From NCBI RefSeq assembly GCF_000364445.2, contig NZ_CP043538.1, positions 1,433,612 to 1,497,611 on the forward strand: 64,000 nt of DNA. Reading direction: 5' to 3'. Every line of letters begins with the position of its first letter. Position 1 is the stretch's first letter. This DNA is from Methylobacterium mesophilicum SR1.6/6 (GTDB lineage: Bacteria > Pseudomonadota > Alphaproteobacteria > Rhizobiales > Beijerinckiaceae). Of the stretch, positions 53,132-63,690 are shown one piece after another. The notes below the pieces were generated by a model that worked only from the letters and a program-made list of their open reading frames with translations, searched no databases and was not told where the DNA came from. The translations under genes and the position numbers were made by a program.

Positions 53132-56005
53132 ATGCCGATCATGCCTGAATCCGGCCGCGACCCGAACCGCCCCTCCCCCGACGCGCTCCTCGAAGCGGCG
53201 CGCCGCGAGGAGCGGACGCGCGGCCGGCTCAAGGTCTTCCTCGGCGCGGCGCCGGGGGTCGGCAAGACCTACGAGATGTTGACCATCGGGCGCGCCCGGC
53301 TGAACGCCGGAACCGACGTGGTGGTCGGGGTCGTCGAGACGCACGGGCGGGCCGAGACCGAAGCCCTGCTCGACGGCTTCGAGACGATCCCCCGCCGCGC
53401 GGTGCCGTATCACGGCACCGTCCTGCAGGAGATGGACCTCGACGCGCTGCTCGCCCGCCGCCCGGCCCTGGCGCTGGTCGACGAGCTCGCCCACACCAAC
53501 GCGCCCGGCTCCCGCCATCCGAAACGCTACCAGGACGTCGAGGAGCTGCTTGATGCCGGCATTGACGTCCTGACGACCCTCAACATCCAGCACGTCGAGA
53601 GCCTGAACGACGTGGTCGCCGCGATCACCCGCATCCGGGTGCGCGAGACGGTGCCGGACGGTGTCCTCGACCGGGCCGACGACATTGAGGTCGTGGACCT
53701 CAACCCCGACGACCTGATCCAGCGGCTCAAGGACGGGAAGGTCTACGTCCCGACCAACGCCGAGCGCGCCCTGAAGCACTACTTCTCGCGCGGCAACCTG
53801 ACGGCGCTCCGCGAGCTGGCGCTCCGCCGCACGGCCGATCGGGTCGACGACGAGCTGCTCGGCCATATGCGGGCCAACGCGATCCCCGGCCCCTGGGCTG
53901 CGGGTGAGCGCGTGCTCGTCTGCGTGAACGAGGACCCGCGCACGGCTGGCCTCGTCCGCTACACCAAGCGGCTTGCCGACCGCCTGCACGCCCCCTGGAC
54001 GGCCCTCTCCATCGAAGGCGCCCGGGCGGCGTCCCTGAGCGAGGCGGAGCGCGACCGGATCGCCGAGGCGCTGCGGCTGGCCGACCGGCTGGGCGGCGAC
54101 GCCGTCACCCTGCCGGGCGGCCGCCGGATCGCCGATGACGCGCTGGCCTATGCCCGCTCGGCCAACGTCAACCACATCGTGGTGGGCAAGGCGAGCCGCT
54201 CCTGGCTGTTCGAGCTGCTCCACGGCTCGGTGGTCCACGACCTGCTGCGCGACAGCGGAAACATCAGCGTGCACGTGGTCCCGGGCGAGGCGGCGCCTGC
54301 GGAAAAGCAGCCGCGCCGCGTGATCACGATGGCGGCGCCACGCTCCGGGTTCCACCCGCGCCCCTATCTCGGCGCCCTGGCGGCGATCGCGGCCGGGCTC
54401 GGGAGCGCCATCCTGGCGCAGCCCTACGCCGGCGTGGAGAATGCCGACCTGTTCCTCCTGACCGCCGTCGTGGCGGTGGCGGTGCGCTGGGGGCTGGGAC
54501 CGGCCCTGGTCTCGGTGGTGGCGGCCTCGCTCGCCTACAACTTCTTCTTCCTGCCGCCGGTCTACACCTTCACGATCGCCGACCCGACCAACGTCGCCGC
54601 CTTCCTGCTGTTCACGCTGGTGGCCGTGCTGGTCTCGAACCTCGCCTCCCGGGCCCGGCGGGTCGCTGTGGTCAGCCAGGGCCGCGCCCGCGCCACGGAG
54701 CGTCTGTTCGGCTTCTCCCGCAAGCTCGCCGCCTGCGGGACCCTCGACGACGTGCTCTGGGCCACGAGCGCGCAGGTGGCCGCGATGCTGAAGGTCCGCG
54801 TGGTGCTCCTGCTCCCCGAGGCCGGGATCGTCACGGTCATGGCCGGCTATCCCCCGGAGGACAGGCTCGACGAGGCCGACGTGGCGGCGGCCCAGTGGGC
54901 GTTCGACAACGACCGGCCGGCCGGTCGCGGCGCCGACACGCTGCCGGGCGCCAAGCGCCTGTTCCTGCCGATGCGCACGGGACGCGGCACGATCGGCGTG
55001 ATCGGCCTCGACGCGGACGGGACGGGCCCGATCCTGACTCCGGAGGGGCGGCGCCTACTCGACGCCCTGGCCGACATGGGGGCGCTGGCGATCGAGCGGG
55101 TGCGGCTCGTCGAGGATCTCGACAGGGCCGAGCGCGCCGCCGAGACCGACCGGCTGCGCCAAGCGCTGCTCACCTCCATCAGCCACGATCTCCGGACGCC
55201 GCTGGCCTCGGTCCTGGGCGCGGCGAGCACGCTGCGCGACCTCGAAGCGGCCCTGGCGCCCGACGCGAAGGCGGAGCTTCTGGGCACCATCATCGGGGAG
55301 GCGGAGCGGCTCAACCGGTTCATCGCCAACCTCCTCGACATGACCCGCCTGGAGGCGGGCGCGGTCGCGCCGAACCTGTCGCCGCAGGACGTCGCCGAGA
55401 CGGTCGATACGGCCCTGCGCCGGACCCAGAAGGTCCTCGCCGCGCACCGGGTTGCGGTCGAGGTCGCGCCGGACCTGCCGCCGCTCGCCCTCGATCCGGT
55501 CCTGTTCGAGCAGGTGCTGGTCAATCTCCTCGACAACGCGGCCAAATATGCGCCCGAAGGCTCGACCGTGACCGTACGGGCGGAGCGCGACGGCGCGCAG
55601 GTCCGCATCCGGGTGCTCGATGAGGGCGGCGGCCTGGCCGAGGCCGATCTCGAACGGATCTTCGACAAATTCTACCGCGCCCAGAAGGGCGACCGGGTGC
55701 GGGCGGGCACGGGCCTCGGCCTCGCCATCTCCCGCGGGTTCGTCGAGGCGATGGGCGGCACCATCACCGCCCGCAACCGCCGGGACCGCGGCGGGGCCCT
55801 GCTTCACCATCGCCCTGCCGGTCCCGGGCCGGAGCGCCGCCAGGGACATCGCCGCCTGATGCCGGTTCGTGCGGGCTGCCGGCGGTCGCCCCGTCAGTGG
55901 GCGCCCCCGGTCTCCACGAGCTTGTACAGGAACACGACTGCGATCACCCAGACCACCGGCTTCACCTCCCGGGCGCGGCCCGTCAGCAGCTTCAGCACCG
56001 CGTAG
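53132..56005 (+). CDS. kdpD: sensor histidine kinase KdpD, frameshifted near the 3' end
   Basis: The frame as read gives 957 residues. It has the KdpD N-domain with Walker [10 protein letters not shown] (about 38-46) and [24 protein letters not shown], and a universal stress protein domain. Four membrane helices (about 410-500) and a GAF-like region follow, then HisKA with [13 protein letters not shown] and the HATPase with [14 protein letters not shown] and [11 protein letters not shown]. The end is abnormal: after RDRGG the frame reads [10 protein letters not shown]. One fewer C at 55797-55799 gives [19 protein letters not shown] and a stop at 55857-55859, the expected KdpD end. As written, the tail overlaps the convergent permease gene. 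kdpE does not follow. Confidence 0.9.
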   Translation: MPIMPESGRDPNRPSPDALLEAARREERTRGRLKVFLGAAPGVGKTYEMLTIGRARLNAGTDVVVGVVETHGRAETEALLDGFETIPRRAVPYHGTVLQEMDLDALLARRPALALVDELAHTNAPGSRHPKRYQDVEELLDAGIDVLTTLNIQHVESLNDVVAAITRIRVRETVPDGVLDRADDIEVVDLNPDDLIQRLKDGKVYVPTNAERALKHYFSRGNLTALRELALRRTADRVDDELLGHMRANAIPGPWAAGERVLVCVNEDPRTAGLVRYTKRLADRLHAPWTALSIEGARAASLSEAERDRIAEALRLADRLGGDAVTLPGGRRIADDALAYARSANVNHIVVGKASRSWLFELLHGSVVHDLLRDSGNISVHVVPGEAAPAEKQPRRVITMAAPRSGFHPRPYLGALAAIAAGLGSAILAQPYAGVENADLFLLTAVVAVAVRWGLGPALVSVVAASLAYNFFFLPPVYTFTIADPTNVAAFLLFTLVAVLVSNLASRARRVAVVSQGRARATERLFGFSRKLAACGTLDDVLWATSAQVAAMLKVRVVLLLPEAGIVTVMAGYPPEDRLDEADVAAAQWAFDNDRPAGRGADTLPGAKRLFLPMRTGRGTIGVIGLDADGTGPILTPEGRRLLDALADMGALAIERVRLVEDLDRAERAAETDRLRQALLTSISHDLRTPLASVLGAASTLRDLEAALAPDAKAELLGTIIGEAERLNRFIANLLDMTRLEAGAVAPNLSPQDVAETVDTALRRTQKVLAAHRVAVEVAPDLPPLALDPVLFEQVLVNLLDNAAKYAPEGSTVTVRAERDGAQVRIRVLDEGGGLAEADLERIFDKFYRAQKGDRVRAGTGLGLAISRGFVEAMGGTITARNRRDRGGALLHHRPAGPGPERRQGHRRLMPVRAGCRRSPRQWAPPVSTSLYRNTTAITQTTGFTSRARPVSSFSTA

Positions 56006-57243
56006 ATGATGAAGCCCAGGGAGACGCCGGTGGCGATGGAGTAGGTGAACGGCATGAGCAGCGCGGTGACGCATGCCGGGATCGCCTCGGTGAGGTCGTC
56101 CCAGTCGAGGGCCACCAGTTCGCGGAGCATCAGGCAGGCGACGTAGAACAGGGCCGGCGCCGTGGCGTAGGCCGGGACTGCGGCGGCCAGCGGCGCGAAG
56201 AACAGGCAGGCCACGAACAGCGCCGCCACGGTGGCGGCGGTGAGGCCGGTGCGGCCGCCCTGCTCCACGCCGGAAGCACTCTCGAGATAGGCGGTGGTGC
56301 TCGACGTGCCGAGCAGCGAGCCCGCGAAGACCGCCGCGGAATCGGCCATCAGCGCCCGGTTGAGCCGGGGCAGCCGGTCGTCGGTGAGGAGCCCGGCGCG
56401 GCTCGCCACCCCCATCAGCGTGCCGGTCGCGTCGAACAGCTCGACCAGGAACAGCACCAGGATCACGTTCATCAGGCCGGCCGACAGAGCGCCCGAAACG
56501 TCGAGGGCGAGGAACGTCGGCGCCAGCGACGGCGGCAGGGCGACGACACCCTGGAAGGTGTTGCCCGCGAAGACGAAGCTCAGCGCGGTGACCGTCAGGA
56601 TGCTGGTGAGCAGCGCGGCCCGGACCTTTCGGGCCGACAGGACCGCGACGATGAGGAAGCCGATCACCGCCAGCACGGTCTCCGGCTTGTGCAGGTCGCC
56701 CAGCGTGACGAAGGTGGCCGGGCTCGCCGCGACGACGCCGGCATTCTTCAGCGCGATGATCGCCAGGAACAGGCCGATGCCCACCGTGATGGCGATCCGC
56801 ATCGAGCGCGGGATGCCGTCGACGATCAGCGCGCGCAGACCGGTCAGGGTGACGGCGAGGAAGCACAGGCCGGAGATGAACACCGCTCCCAGGGCGGCCT
56901 GCCACGTGAACCCCAGCCCCTGGACGATCACGTAGGTGAAGTAGGCGTTGAGCCCCATCCCGGGCGCCAGGGCGATCGGGTAGTTGGCGTAGAGCCCCAT
57001 GATCAGCGAGCCGAGCGCCGCCACGAGGCAGGTCGCCACGAACACCGCGCCGCGGGGCATGCCCGCCTCCGCGAGGATGCTCGGGTTGACGAACACGATG
57101 TAGGCCATCGTCAGGAAGGTCGTCAGCCCGGCGAGGACCTCGGTGCGCACGCTCGTGCCGTGCTCGGCGAGCCGGAAGGTGCGCTCCAGCAGGCCGGCCC
57201 GGCGCGACGGCGGGGTCGCAGGGTCGCGCGTTCCGTCCGTCAC
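55894..57243 (-). CDS. NCS2-family guanine/hypoxanthine permease (AzgA-like)
   Basis: 449 residues from GTG 57243, which overlaps the stop of the dehydrogenase gene (GTGA). About 12-13 helices. AzgA-group signatures are [65 protein letters not shown] and [23 protein letters not shown]. It imports hypoxanthine, guanine or adenine by proton symport and would feed the purine oxidase with which it is co-transcribed. Confidence 0.92.
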   Translation of the reverse strand: MTDGTRDPATPPSRRAGLLERTFRLAEHGTSVRTEVLAGLTTFLTMAYIVFVNPSILAEAGMPRGAVFVATCLVAALGSLIMGLYANYPIALAPGMGLNAYFTYVIVQGLGFTWQAALGAVFISGLCFLAVTLTGLRALIVDGIPRSMRIAITVGIGLFLAIIALKNAGVVAASPATFVTLGDLHKPETVLAVIGFLIVAVLSARKVRAALLTSILTVTALSFVFAGNTFQGVVALPPSLAPTFLALDVSGALSAGLMNVILVLFLVELFDATGTLMGVASRAGLLTDDRLPRLNRALMADSAAVFAGSLLGTSSTTAYLESASGVEQGGRTGLTAATVAALFVACLFFAPLAAAVPAYATAPALFYVACLMLRELVALDWDDLTEAIPACVTALLMPFTYSIATGVSLGFIIYAVLKLLTGRAREVKPVVWVIAVVFLYKLVETGGAH

Positions 57244-59975
57244 GGGACCGCGCCCTGCCCGGCGGCGACGGCTTTGTAGATCCGGTCCGGGGCGAAGGGC
57301 GTGGCGGTGAGCCGGGCGCCGGTGGCGTCGCGGATCGCGTTGCCGAGGGCGGCGGCGACGGGGTTGAAGGGCGATTCGCTCATGGATTTCGCGCCGAGCG
57401 GCCCGACGCTGTCGTAGGTGTTCGCGAAGAAGACATCCGTGTCCGGCACGTCGACGCAGGCCGGGATGTGGTAGTCGCGGAAGGCCTGCGTGAGCACCTG
57501 CCCGTCCGGACCGATGCGGAGATCCTCGTAGAGCGCGGCGCCGATCGCCTGCGCCACTCCGCCCTCGACCTGGCCGCGGCACTGCATCGGGTTGATCACC
57601 CGCCCGGCATCGGCGGCGTGGATGCTCTTGAGGATGCGGACGACGCCGCTCACCGGATGGACCGCCACCCGGAACGCCTGGACATTGAAGGCCACCGAGC
57701 GCGGAGAGCCGTCGGACCGGCCGGAGGCGTCCAGGGGGGCGAGGGCGGCGAGCGGAACCGGGCCGTTCGGCGTCTCGACGGCGGATGCGACAACGCGGCA
57801 GGCGTCGGGCGTCGTGCCCGCCATCTCCGATGCCCGCGCCCGCAATCGGTCCGCCAGCGCCTCGGCCGCGCGCAGCGTCGCGAGGCCCGCGACGACGATG
57901 CCGGTGCTGCCGTAGGCGCCCGTATCGTGGCCGACCGCGTCGGTATCCGCACCGGCGATCCGCACGCGTTCGGGGGCGATCTTGAGTACGGAGGCCGCGA
58001 TCTGGCGGTGCACCGTGCTGGTGCCGTTGCCGAACTCGGCGGTGCCCACGTGGAGGGTGAAGCCTCCGTCCGCATCGAGGCTCGCCCGCGCCTCCGCGTG
58101 GTGGCCGCGCGGCGGGATCGTGTCGATCATCGCCATGGCCATGCCGGTGCCGGCGCGCCAGCCGGGCTCGGGGTCCGGGCCAGGGTCGGCCCGGAGCCTC
58201 TCCTCCACCAGGGTCAGGCACTGGTCGAGCCCGTAGCTTCCGAACGTCACGTCGTGCGGGGCCAGGCTGTGCGCGACCAGCGGGTCGCCCGGCTTGACGG
58301 CGTTGATCCGGCGCAGGGCGAAGGGATCGAGCCCGAGCCCGCGCGCGACCTCGTCGAGGGCCGATTCCAGCGCGAAGATCGTCTGGCTCAGGCCGTAACC
58401 CCGGAAGGCACCGGCCGGGAGTGTGTTGGTGTAGACCGCGCGGCCCGAGACCCGCTTGTTGGGGCAGACATAGGCGGCGAGCACCTCGTTGCAGCCGTGA
58501 TGGAGCACGCCGCCGGCGTGGTTGCCGTAGGCGCCCGTATCGGACAGGACGTCCAGGCTGAGTGCCGTCAACGTCCCGTCACGGCGGGCGCCGACCTTCA
58601 CGCCGACTTGCATCGGGTGGCGCGTCGGCGTCGCGGTGAACTGCTCCTGCCGGGTCAATTCCCAGCGCACCGGGCGGCCGGTTCGAAGCACCGCCAGGGC
58701 CACGAGATCCTCGGTGAGCATCTCCTGCTTGCCGCCGAAGCCCCCGCCGATCCGGCCGCAGACGACCCGCACCGCATCGCGCTCCAGACCGAACAGGTCG
58801 CACAGGGCATCCCGGGTCAGGAACGGGACCTGGCTGCTCGTGCGCAGGGTCAGGCGCCCGTCGGGATCGCGCCAGCCGACGCAGCCATGCGTTTCGAGGG
58901 CCGCGTGCTGGACGCGCTGCGACGCGAAGGTCTGCGCGTACACGAAGTCGGCCTCGGCGAAGCCGGCTTCCACGTCGCCGACCTCGCCCTGCACTTCGGC
59001 GGCGAGGTTCGGATGGGTCGCGCCAGGTGGCACCTCCTCTCCCGGGCGGTCGAGGGGATCGTGCACGCGGGGCGCGTCGGGCAGGAGCGCTCGTGCGGGA
59101 TCGAGGAGAGCCGGACGAAGCTCGTAGGTCACGCGCAGGGCCCGGCAGCCCGCCTCCGCGGCCGCTTCGGTCTCCGCCACGACCGCGGCGACCCGCTGCC
59201 CAGCGAAGCGCAGGACCGGATCCAGGACTCGGGTGTCGGCCGCGTCGTCGCGGGGATCCTGATGGCGGGCGGTGGAGAACCGGCGCTCCGGCGCGTCCGC
59301 GTGGGTGAGCACCGCGACGACTCCGGGGATCGCCCGGGCCGCCGCCGTGTCGATCGCCGCGACCCGGGCATGGGCGTGGGGCGAGCGCAGAACCTTGAGA
59401 TGCAAGGCCTCCCCGAAGGCGGCATCGAAAGTGAACCGGGCTCGCCCGGACACCACCGCGGGGGCTGCCGGTGCCGGCAGGTTCTGCCCCACCGGGTCGC
59501 CCGAGCCGCGCCACCGATCCGGTGCCGCGATGCTGGCGATCGCGTCCCGGACGGCGCGATAGCCGGTGCAGCGGCAGAGGTTGCCCTTCAGGGCGGTGCC
59601 GAGATCCCGCCTCTGGCCCTGATCGAGCGCGGCGGCCGTCATGAGCATGCCGGCCGTGCAGAAGCCGCACTGGAAGCCCTGCGCAGCCAGGAAGGCTGCC
59701 TGCACCGGGTGGAGTGACGAAGGCTCGGCATCTCCAGCGTGACACGGGCCGGCGAGGCCCTCGACGGTGGTCACGCCCCGTCCCTCGGCGCGGAAGGCCG
59801 GGATCAGGCAGCTGTGCACCGGTTCGCCGTCGAGGTGGACCGTGCAGGCGCCGCAATCGCCCGCGTCGCAGCCCTTCTTCACGCCGAACCAGCCGGCTTC
59901 GCGCAGGTACGTCCGCAGGCACTGCCCGGCGCGGGGCGCCCCGTCGTGGTTATGGCCGTTGATCGTGAGCCTCAT
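57240..59975 (-). CDS. xanthine dehydrogenase-like molybdoenzyme, fused 2Fe-2S and Mo-binding subunits
   Basis: 911 residues from ATG 59975. The N-terminal two 2Fe-2S clusters use Cys36, 41, 44 and 56, and Cys103, 106, 134 and 136 ([15 protein letters not shown]). A linker leads into the molybdopterin domains: [33 protein letters not shown] and the C-terminal [24 protein letters not shown], where Glu is the likely active-site base. Fusion of the iron-sulfur and Mo parts with a separate FAD subunit differs from the usual XdhA/XdhB split. Urate formation is inferred from the divergent uricase and the coupled permease. Its ATG overlaps the FAD gene stop. Confidence 0.88.
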   Translation of the reverse strand: MRLTINGHNHDGAPRAGQCLRTYLREAGWFGVKKGCDAGDCGACTVHLDGEPVHSCLIPAFRAEGRGVTTVEGLAGPCHAGDAEPSSLHPVQAAFLAAQGFQCGFCTAGMLMTAAALDQGQRRDLGTALKGNLCRCTGYRAVRDAIASIAAPDRWRGSGDPVGQNLPAPAAPAVVSGRARFTFDAAFGEALHLKVLRSPHAHARVAAIDTAAARAIPGVVAVLTHADAPERRFSTARHQDPRDDAADTRVLDPVLRFAGQRVAAVVAETEAAAEAGCRALRVTYELRPALLDPARALLPDAPRVHDPLDRPGEEVPPGATHPNLAAEVQGEVGDVEAGFAEADFVYAQTFASQRVQHAALETHGCVGWRDPDGRLTLRTSSQVPFLTRDALCDLFGLERDAVRVVCGRIGGGFGGKQEMLTEDLVALAVLRTGRPVRWELTRQEQFTATPTRHPMQVGVKVGARRDGTLTALSLDVLSDTGAYGNHAGGVLHHGCNEVLAAYVCPNKRVSGRAVYTNTLPAGAFRGYGLSQTIFALESALDEVARGLGLDPFALRRINAVKPGDPLVAHSLAPHDVTFGSYGLDQCLTLVEERLRADPGPDPEPGWRAGTGMAMAMIDTIPPRGHHAEARASLDADGGFTLHVGTAEFGNGTSTVHRQIAASVLKIAPERVRIAGADTDAVGHDTGAYGSTGIVVAGLATLRAAEALADRLRARASEMAGTTPDACRVVASAVETPNGPVPLAALAPLDASGRSDGSPRSVAFNVQAFRVAVHPVSGVVRILKSIHAADAGRVINPMQCRGQVEGGVAQAIGAALYEDLRIGPDGQVLTQAFRDYHIPACVDVPDTDVFFANTYDSVGPLGAKSMSESPFNPVAAALGNAIRDATGARLTATPFAPDRIYKAVAAGQGAVP

Positions 59976-60811
59976 GAGCCTGCACCCTCGGACGGCGCAT
60001 CCTGCAACGCGTCGCGGATCTCCCCGGCGAGGTGTCGGGTCACGTGGCGACGCCAATCGGGCTGACCATGAACATCATCGTAGTAAAGGCCGTCCGGGAT
60101 GGTGTCGTCGATGGCTTCCACGAGCGCCGCGCGCTCCGGCAGTCCCGCGAAGGCGAGCTTCAGCGGGCGCCGCACCGAGGCCGTCACGGTGAGCGAGAAG
60201 GCGCCGTCCGCGTCCCGGGTCCCGATCAAAAGCGCGCCCGAGCGACCGTTCGGGCTGAGGCTGATCCGCCGGAACGCGGTCCGGCGCGCGAGGGCTGCCG
60301 CCGGGATCGACACGCTCCGCAGGATCTCTCCGGGCTGCAGCGCCGTGCGCCGCGGCCCGAGGACGAACGCCGTGGTGGCCAAGCCCCGCTCGCCGCCATC
60401 CGGGGACCAGACCGTGCAGGTCGCGTCCAGGGCTGTGGCGAGGGCGATCAGCGGCCCGGCCGGAAGGGCGAGGCAGAGATTGCCGCCCACGGTCGCGGTG
60501 TTCCAGATCTTGAAGGATCCGAGCAAACCCCGGCAGCACTGTCCCACCAATGGCGCGGCGATCCAGGCCGGCGGGAGTTCCAGCCGGTCGAGCTGTGCGA
60601 TCGTGCAGGTCGCCGCGAGGGTCAGGCCGTCCGCGTCGATCGTGTGCGGGGGCCAGCCGAGGCTCGCGAGATCCAAGAGGCGCCGCGTCGCCGGCTGGGG
60701 CTCGGAAAAGAGCCATGTCCCGCCCGCGAGGCAGGCATCCCCCTCCTGCCAAGGCGGCAACTCGCCCCGGCTGCGCGGACGGATGACGGTCTCGACGGTG
60801 TTGAGATCCAT
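59972..60811 (-). CDS. FAD-binding subunit of xanthine dehydrogenase-like enzyme
   Basis: 279 residues from ATG 60811 (GGGAGG upstream). It matches the molybdopterin dehydrogenase FAD family, with [15 protein letters not shown] (first FAD loop), [28 protein letters not shown] (second FAD loop, shown in part: [13 protein letters not shown]) and a C-terminal CO_deh_flav-like domain with [19 protein letters not shown]. It passes electrons from the iron-sulfur clusters to NAD or another acceptor. First gene of a three-gene unit with the Mo subunit and the NCS2 permease. Confidence 0.88.
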   Translation of the reverse strand: MDLNTVETVIRPRSRGELPPWQEGDACLAGGTWLFSEPQPATRRLLDLASLGWPPHTIDADGLTLAATCTIAQLDRLELPPAWIAAPLVGQCCRGLLGSFKIWNTATVGGNLCLALPAGPLIALATALDATCTVWSPDGGERGLATTAFVLGPRRTALQPGEILRSVSIPAAALARRTAFRRISLSPNGRSGALLIGTRDADGAFSLTVTASVRRPLKLAFAGLPERAALVEAIDDTIPDGLYYDDVHGQPDWRRHVTRHLAGEIRDALQDAPSEGAGS

Positions 60812-60859
60812 GGCCTCCCTCACCGGCCCGGAATCGGCCCGTCTCGGCCGCGCACTATG

Positions 60860-60885
60860 CTTGACGGCGGGTGGCTGCGGTCAAG
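60860..60885. promoter_or_regulatory. dyad operator between xdh and uricase genes
   Basis: CTTGACGGC ... GCGGTCAAG, a 26-bp dyad with 8 of 9 arm positions matching and an 8-base centre. It lies in the 193-bp gap between the divergent FAD-subunit and uricase genes. On the minus strand TTGACC could be a -35 with CATAGT downstream. It is a good candidate site for a regulator that controls both directions. Confidence 0.5.
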
Positions 60886-61004
60886 CCTCCACCCGTCCTG
60901 ACCGGCTTGTCCCGACAGGGCTGTCCCGAGCGGCCTTGGAACCGCGGCCGCTCACGACCTAAGCTCAGCCGCCGCGCCGTCGGTGGCGCCCATCGGAGAC
61001 CTCT

Positions 61005-61871
61005 ATGCGTCTGACCGCATCGCGCTACGGCAAGGAACGCGTCCGGATCATGCGCCTGACCCGCGACGGCGATCACCATGTCCCCCGCGAGCTGACGCTC
61101 ACCGTGATGATGACCGGCGGCTTCGACGCGGCCTGGACCGCGGGCGACAACCGGGCGTGCATCGCCACCGACAGCGTGAAGAACATCGTCAACGTCACCG
61201 CGGCCCGGAACGTCGCGGCCGACGCGGAAGGTTTCGCGGCCGCCGTGGCGCAGGTGCTGCTCGAAACCTATCCGCAGGTCCAGACCGTCACCATCGAGGC
61301 CGAGGAGACGCGCTGGCTGCGCCACGGCGTCGACGGCGCGCCGCACGGGCACACCTTCACGCGCGACGGCAACGGCTTCGGGTTCGTGGCGCTCTCCGCC
61401 AGTCGCGCCGGCTCGACCGTGCGCTCGGGGCTGCGTGGCTACACCTTGATGAAGACCACGCGGTCGGGATGGGCGGATTTCGTCGATGATGGCTACCGCA
61501 CGCTGCCGGACACGCACGACCGCATCGCGGCGACCAGCATGGATGCCACGTGGACTTGGTCGCGGCCGCCGTCCGACTACGCGGTCGCCAACGCGCGCAT
61601 CCTGGAAAGTCTGCTGTCGACGTTCGCCACCACCTACAGCCGCAGCGTTCAGGACAGCATGTACAGGATGGGCGTATCGGCGCTCGACACGATCTCCGAA
61701 CTGGCGGAGATCTCGTTCGTGATGCCGAACAAGCATTATCTGCCCTTGGACCTGCGGGCCTTCGGGCTCGATAACCCCGGCACCGTCTTCCTGCCGACCG
61801 ACGAGCCCTGCGGTCTGATCGAGGCCACGATCCGCCGGGATCTTGAGACAGGGACCGCTCTGTCAGGATGA
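61005..61871 (+). CDS. urate oxidase (factor-independent urate hydroxylase, uricase)
   Basis: 288 residues. The cofactor-free oxygenase turns urate into 5-hydroxyisourate. The catalytic Lys10 is in SRYGKERVR, and Thr55-Asp56 are in CIATDSVKNIVNV. The C-terminal MPNKHYLPLDLRAFGLDNPG and VFLPTDEPCGLIEATI carry the substrate His and the classic uricase signature. It is divergent from the xanthine dehydrogenase genes. The next enzymes (uraH, uraD) lie about 24 kb away in this window. Gene names pucL or uox are used for this family. Confidence 0.95.
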   Translation: MRLTASRYGKERVRIMRLTRDGDHHVPRELTLTVMMTGGFDAAWTAGDNRACIATDSVKNIVNVTAARNVAADAEGFAAAVAQVLLETYPQVQTVTIEAEETRWLRHGVDGAPHGHTFTRDGNGFGFVALSASRAGSTVRSGLRGYTLMKTTRSGWADFVDDGYRTLPDTHDRIAATSMDATWTWSRPPSDYAVANARILESLLSTFATTYSRSVQDSMYRMGVSALDTISELAEISFVMPNKHYLPLDLRAFGLDNPGTVFLPTDEPCGLIEATIRRDLETGTALSG

Positions 61872-62196
61872 GGACAGATCGCCTCAGCTTTTCGCCGGAC
61901 CACAACTCACGGTGAGCCGGATCCCGTAACTTACGCTAAGTTGCTGCAATCTCCGGGTGAGTTTCCGCCCTTTGCCTCAGCCTTGTTCGCGGAGTTTTGA
62001 CCGGTTGCCCGAGATGAGGGCGACTGTTTTAACCGATGTTCAAGGCCGAGCGGCTATCTCTGGTCTCAAGTTTTTCGGCCATATACGCTGAACCAGAAAC
62101 TGATCTATGTCGTGATCGGCAAGAAGCCGAAGATCTGACGGGATCTCAAAAGCCTGCCGCTGTGTTAGGCCGGGCGCTAAAATATTGGAGGACGCC
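61872..62196. other. 325-bp gap upstream of the PAS-MCP gene
   Basis: No credible gene. Lower GC than its surroundings over about 61990-62190. No clear sigma-54, sigma-28 or sigma-70 promoter was found. GGAGG at 62187-62191 is the ribosome site of the next gene. Confidence 0.45.
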
Positions 62197-63681
62197 GTGT
62201 TTTCGCGCCTGAAGAATCGCAAGGACCAGCACGCCAAGCTAGCGGCATTGAGCCGTTCTCTCGCTACGATTGAATTCGCTCTGGACGGCACAATTCTGGA
62301 CGCGAACAGCAACTTCCTGGCCGCGATGGGCTACACGCTGGACGAGATCCGCGGCCGTCATCACACTCTCTTCGTAAACCCGGCCGATCGGGAGAGCGAG
62401 GCGTACCGGCGCTTCTGGGAGCAGCTCCGGCACGGCGAGTTCCAGACGGCCGAGTACAGGCGCATCGCCAAGGGTGGGCGGGAAGTCTGGATCCAGGCCA
62501 CCTACAACCCGGTTCTCGACGGGGCGGGCAGACCGGTCAAGATCGTCAAGTTCGCCACCGACATCACGGCGCACAAGCTGCGCTCGCTCGATCTCGAAGG
62601 GCAGATCACCGCGCTGCACCGCTCGCAGGCGGTGATCGCCTTCGCGCTCGATGGAACGGTCCTGAGTGCCAATGCGAATTTCCTCGGTGCGGTCGGGTAC
62701 CGCCTCGACGAGATCGTCGGCCGCCATCACAGTGTGTTCGTCAGCGAAGTCGAACGGACGAGCGAGCCCTATCGTGCGTTCTGGGCCGCACTCGCGCGCG
62801 GCGAGTACCAGTCCGGCGAGTACAGGCGCACCGGCAAGGGCGGTCGAGAAGTCTGGATCCAGGCCACCTACAATCCGATCACCGACGCCGACGGCCGCCC
62901 GATACGGGTCGTGAAGTTCGCCACCGACATCACCGCTCAGGTCGCCGAGCGGCAGCGTCGGGCCGAGACGCAACGGACCATCGGCAACGACCTCGACGCC
63001 ATCGGTGACGCCGTCGCGGACGTGACGCGCCAGACCGGTCAGGCCGCCGAGACGGTGGGGCGGGTCTCGAACGAGATCCAGTCCGTCGCTTCCGGCGCTG
63101 AGCAGCTGTCGTACTCCGTCAGTGAGATCAGCCAGCAGGTGAGTCACGCGGCGGGGATCGCCGGTCAGGCCGTCGAGCAGGCGCAGCGCACGGGGTGCAT
63201 CGTCGCCGGCCTCAGCGAGCAGGCGACGCAGATTGGCGACGTGGTCGGGCTGATCTCCGGTATCGCGGCCCAGACGAACCTGCTGGCGCTGAACGCCACG
63301 ATCGAGGCCGCCCGCGCCGGCGAGGCGGGACGCGGCTTCGCGGTGGTCGCCAGCGAGGTCAAGACTCTGGCTGAGCAGACGGGTCGGGCGACGGACCAGA
63401 TCCGCGGGCAGATCGCGGCGACCCAGACGGCGACCCGGGAGGCGGTCGAGGCGATCGGCGCCATTCAGGGGACGATCGGCACGTTGAACGCGGTGTCGTC
63501 CACCATCGCGGCGGCTGTGGAGGAGCAGTCGGCGGTGACCCGCGAGATGTCCGGCAGCATGCAGGCGGCGTCCCAGGGCGTCACCGCGATTTCGGCCGGC
63601 ATGGAGACCATCGCGCAGGCAAGCCTGCGGGTCGACTGCGCGACGCGGCAGGTGCGCGAAGCCTCTCGCGCCCTGGCGTAG
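62197..63681 (+). CDS. cytoplasmic chemotaxis-type transducer with two PAS domains
   Basis: 494 residues from GTG 62197, chosen because GGAGG lies 5 bases upstream; an in-frame TTG at 62185 is less likely. There is no membrane helix. PAS1 (about 20-125) and PAS2 (about 140-245) are near duplicates sharing FALDGT(I/V)L, GRHH and [14 protein letters not shown] methyl-accepting signalling domain (about 260-490) follows, with the hairpin tip [20 protein letters not shown] and [21 protein letters not shown]. The layout resembles BdlA/Aer-type soluble energy or redox sensors. It would couple to CheA/CheW; no che genes are nearby. Confidence 0.92.
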   Translation: MFSRLKNRKDQHAKLAALSRSLATIEFALDGTILDANSNFLAAMGYTLDEIRGRHHTLFVNPADRESEAYRRFWEQLRHGEFQTAEYRRIAKGGREVWIQATYNPVLDGAGRPVKIVKFATDITAHKLRSLDLEGQITALHRSQAVIAFALDGTVLSANANFLGAVGYRLDEIVGRHHSVFVSEVERTSEPYRAFWAALARGEYQSGEYRRTGKGGREVWIQATYNPITDADGRPIRVVKFATDITAQVAERQRRAETQRTIGNDLDAIGDAVADVTRQTGQAAETVGRVSNEIQSVASGAEQLSYSVSEISQQVSHAAGIAGQAVEQAQRTGCIVAGLSEQATQIGDVVGLISGIAAQTNLLALNATIEAARAGEAGRGFAVVASEVKTLAEQTGRATDQIRGQIAATQTATREAVEAIGAIQGTIGTLNAVSSTIAAAVEEQSAVTREMSGSMQAASQGVTAISAGMETIAQASLRVDCATRQVREASRALA

Positions 63682-63690
63682 CGCCGCGGC

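Noticed and set aside
57468..59717. 749-residue plus-strand frame opposite the molybdoenzyme gene
   Set aside because: Antisense shadow with no recognisable domain.
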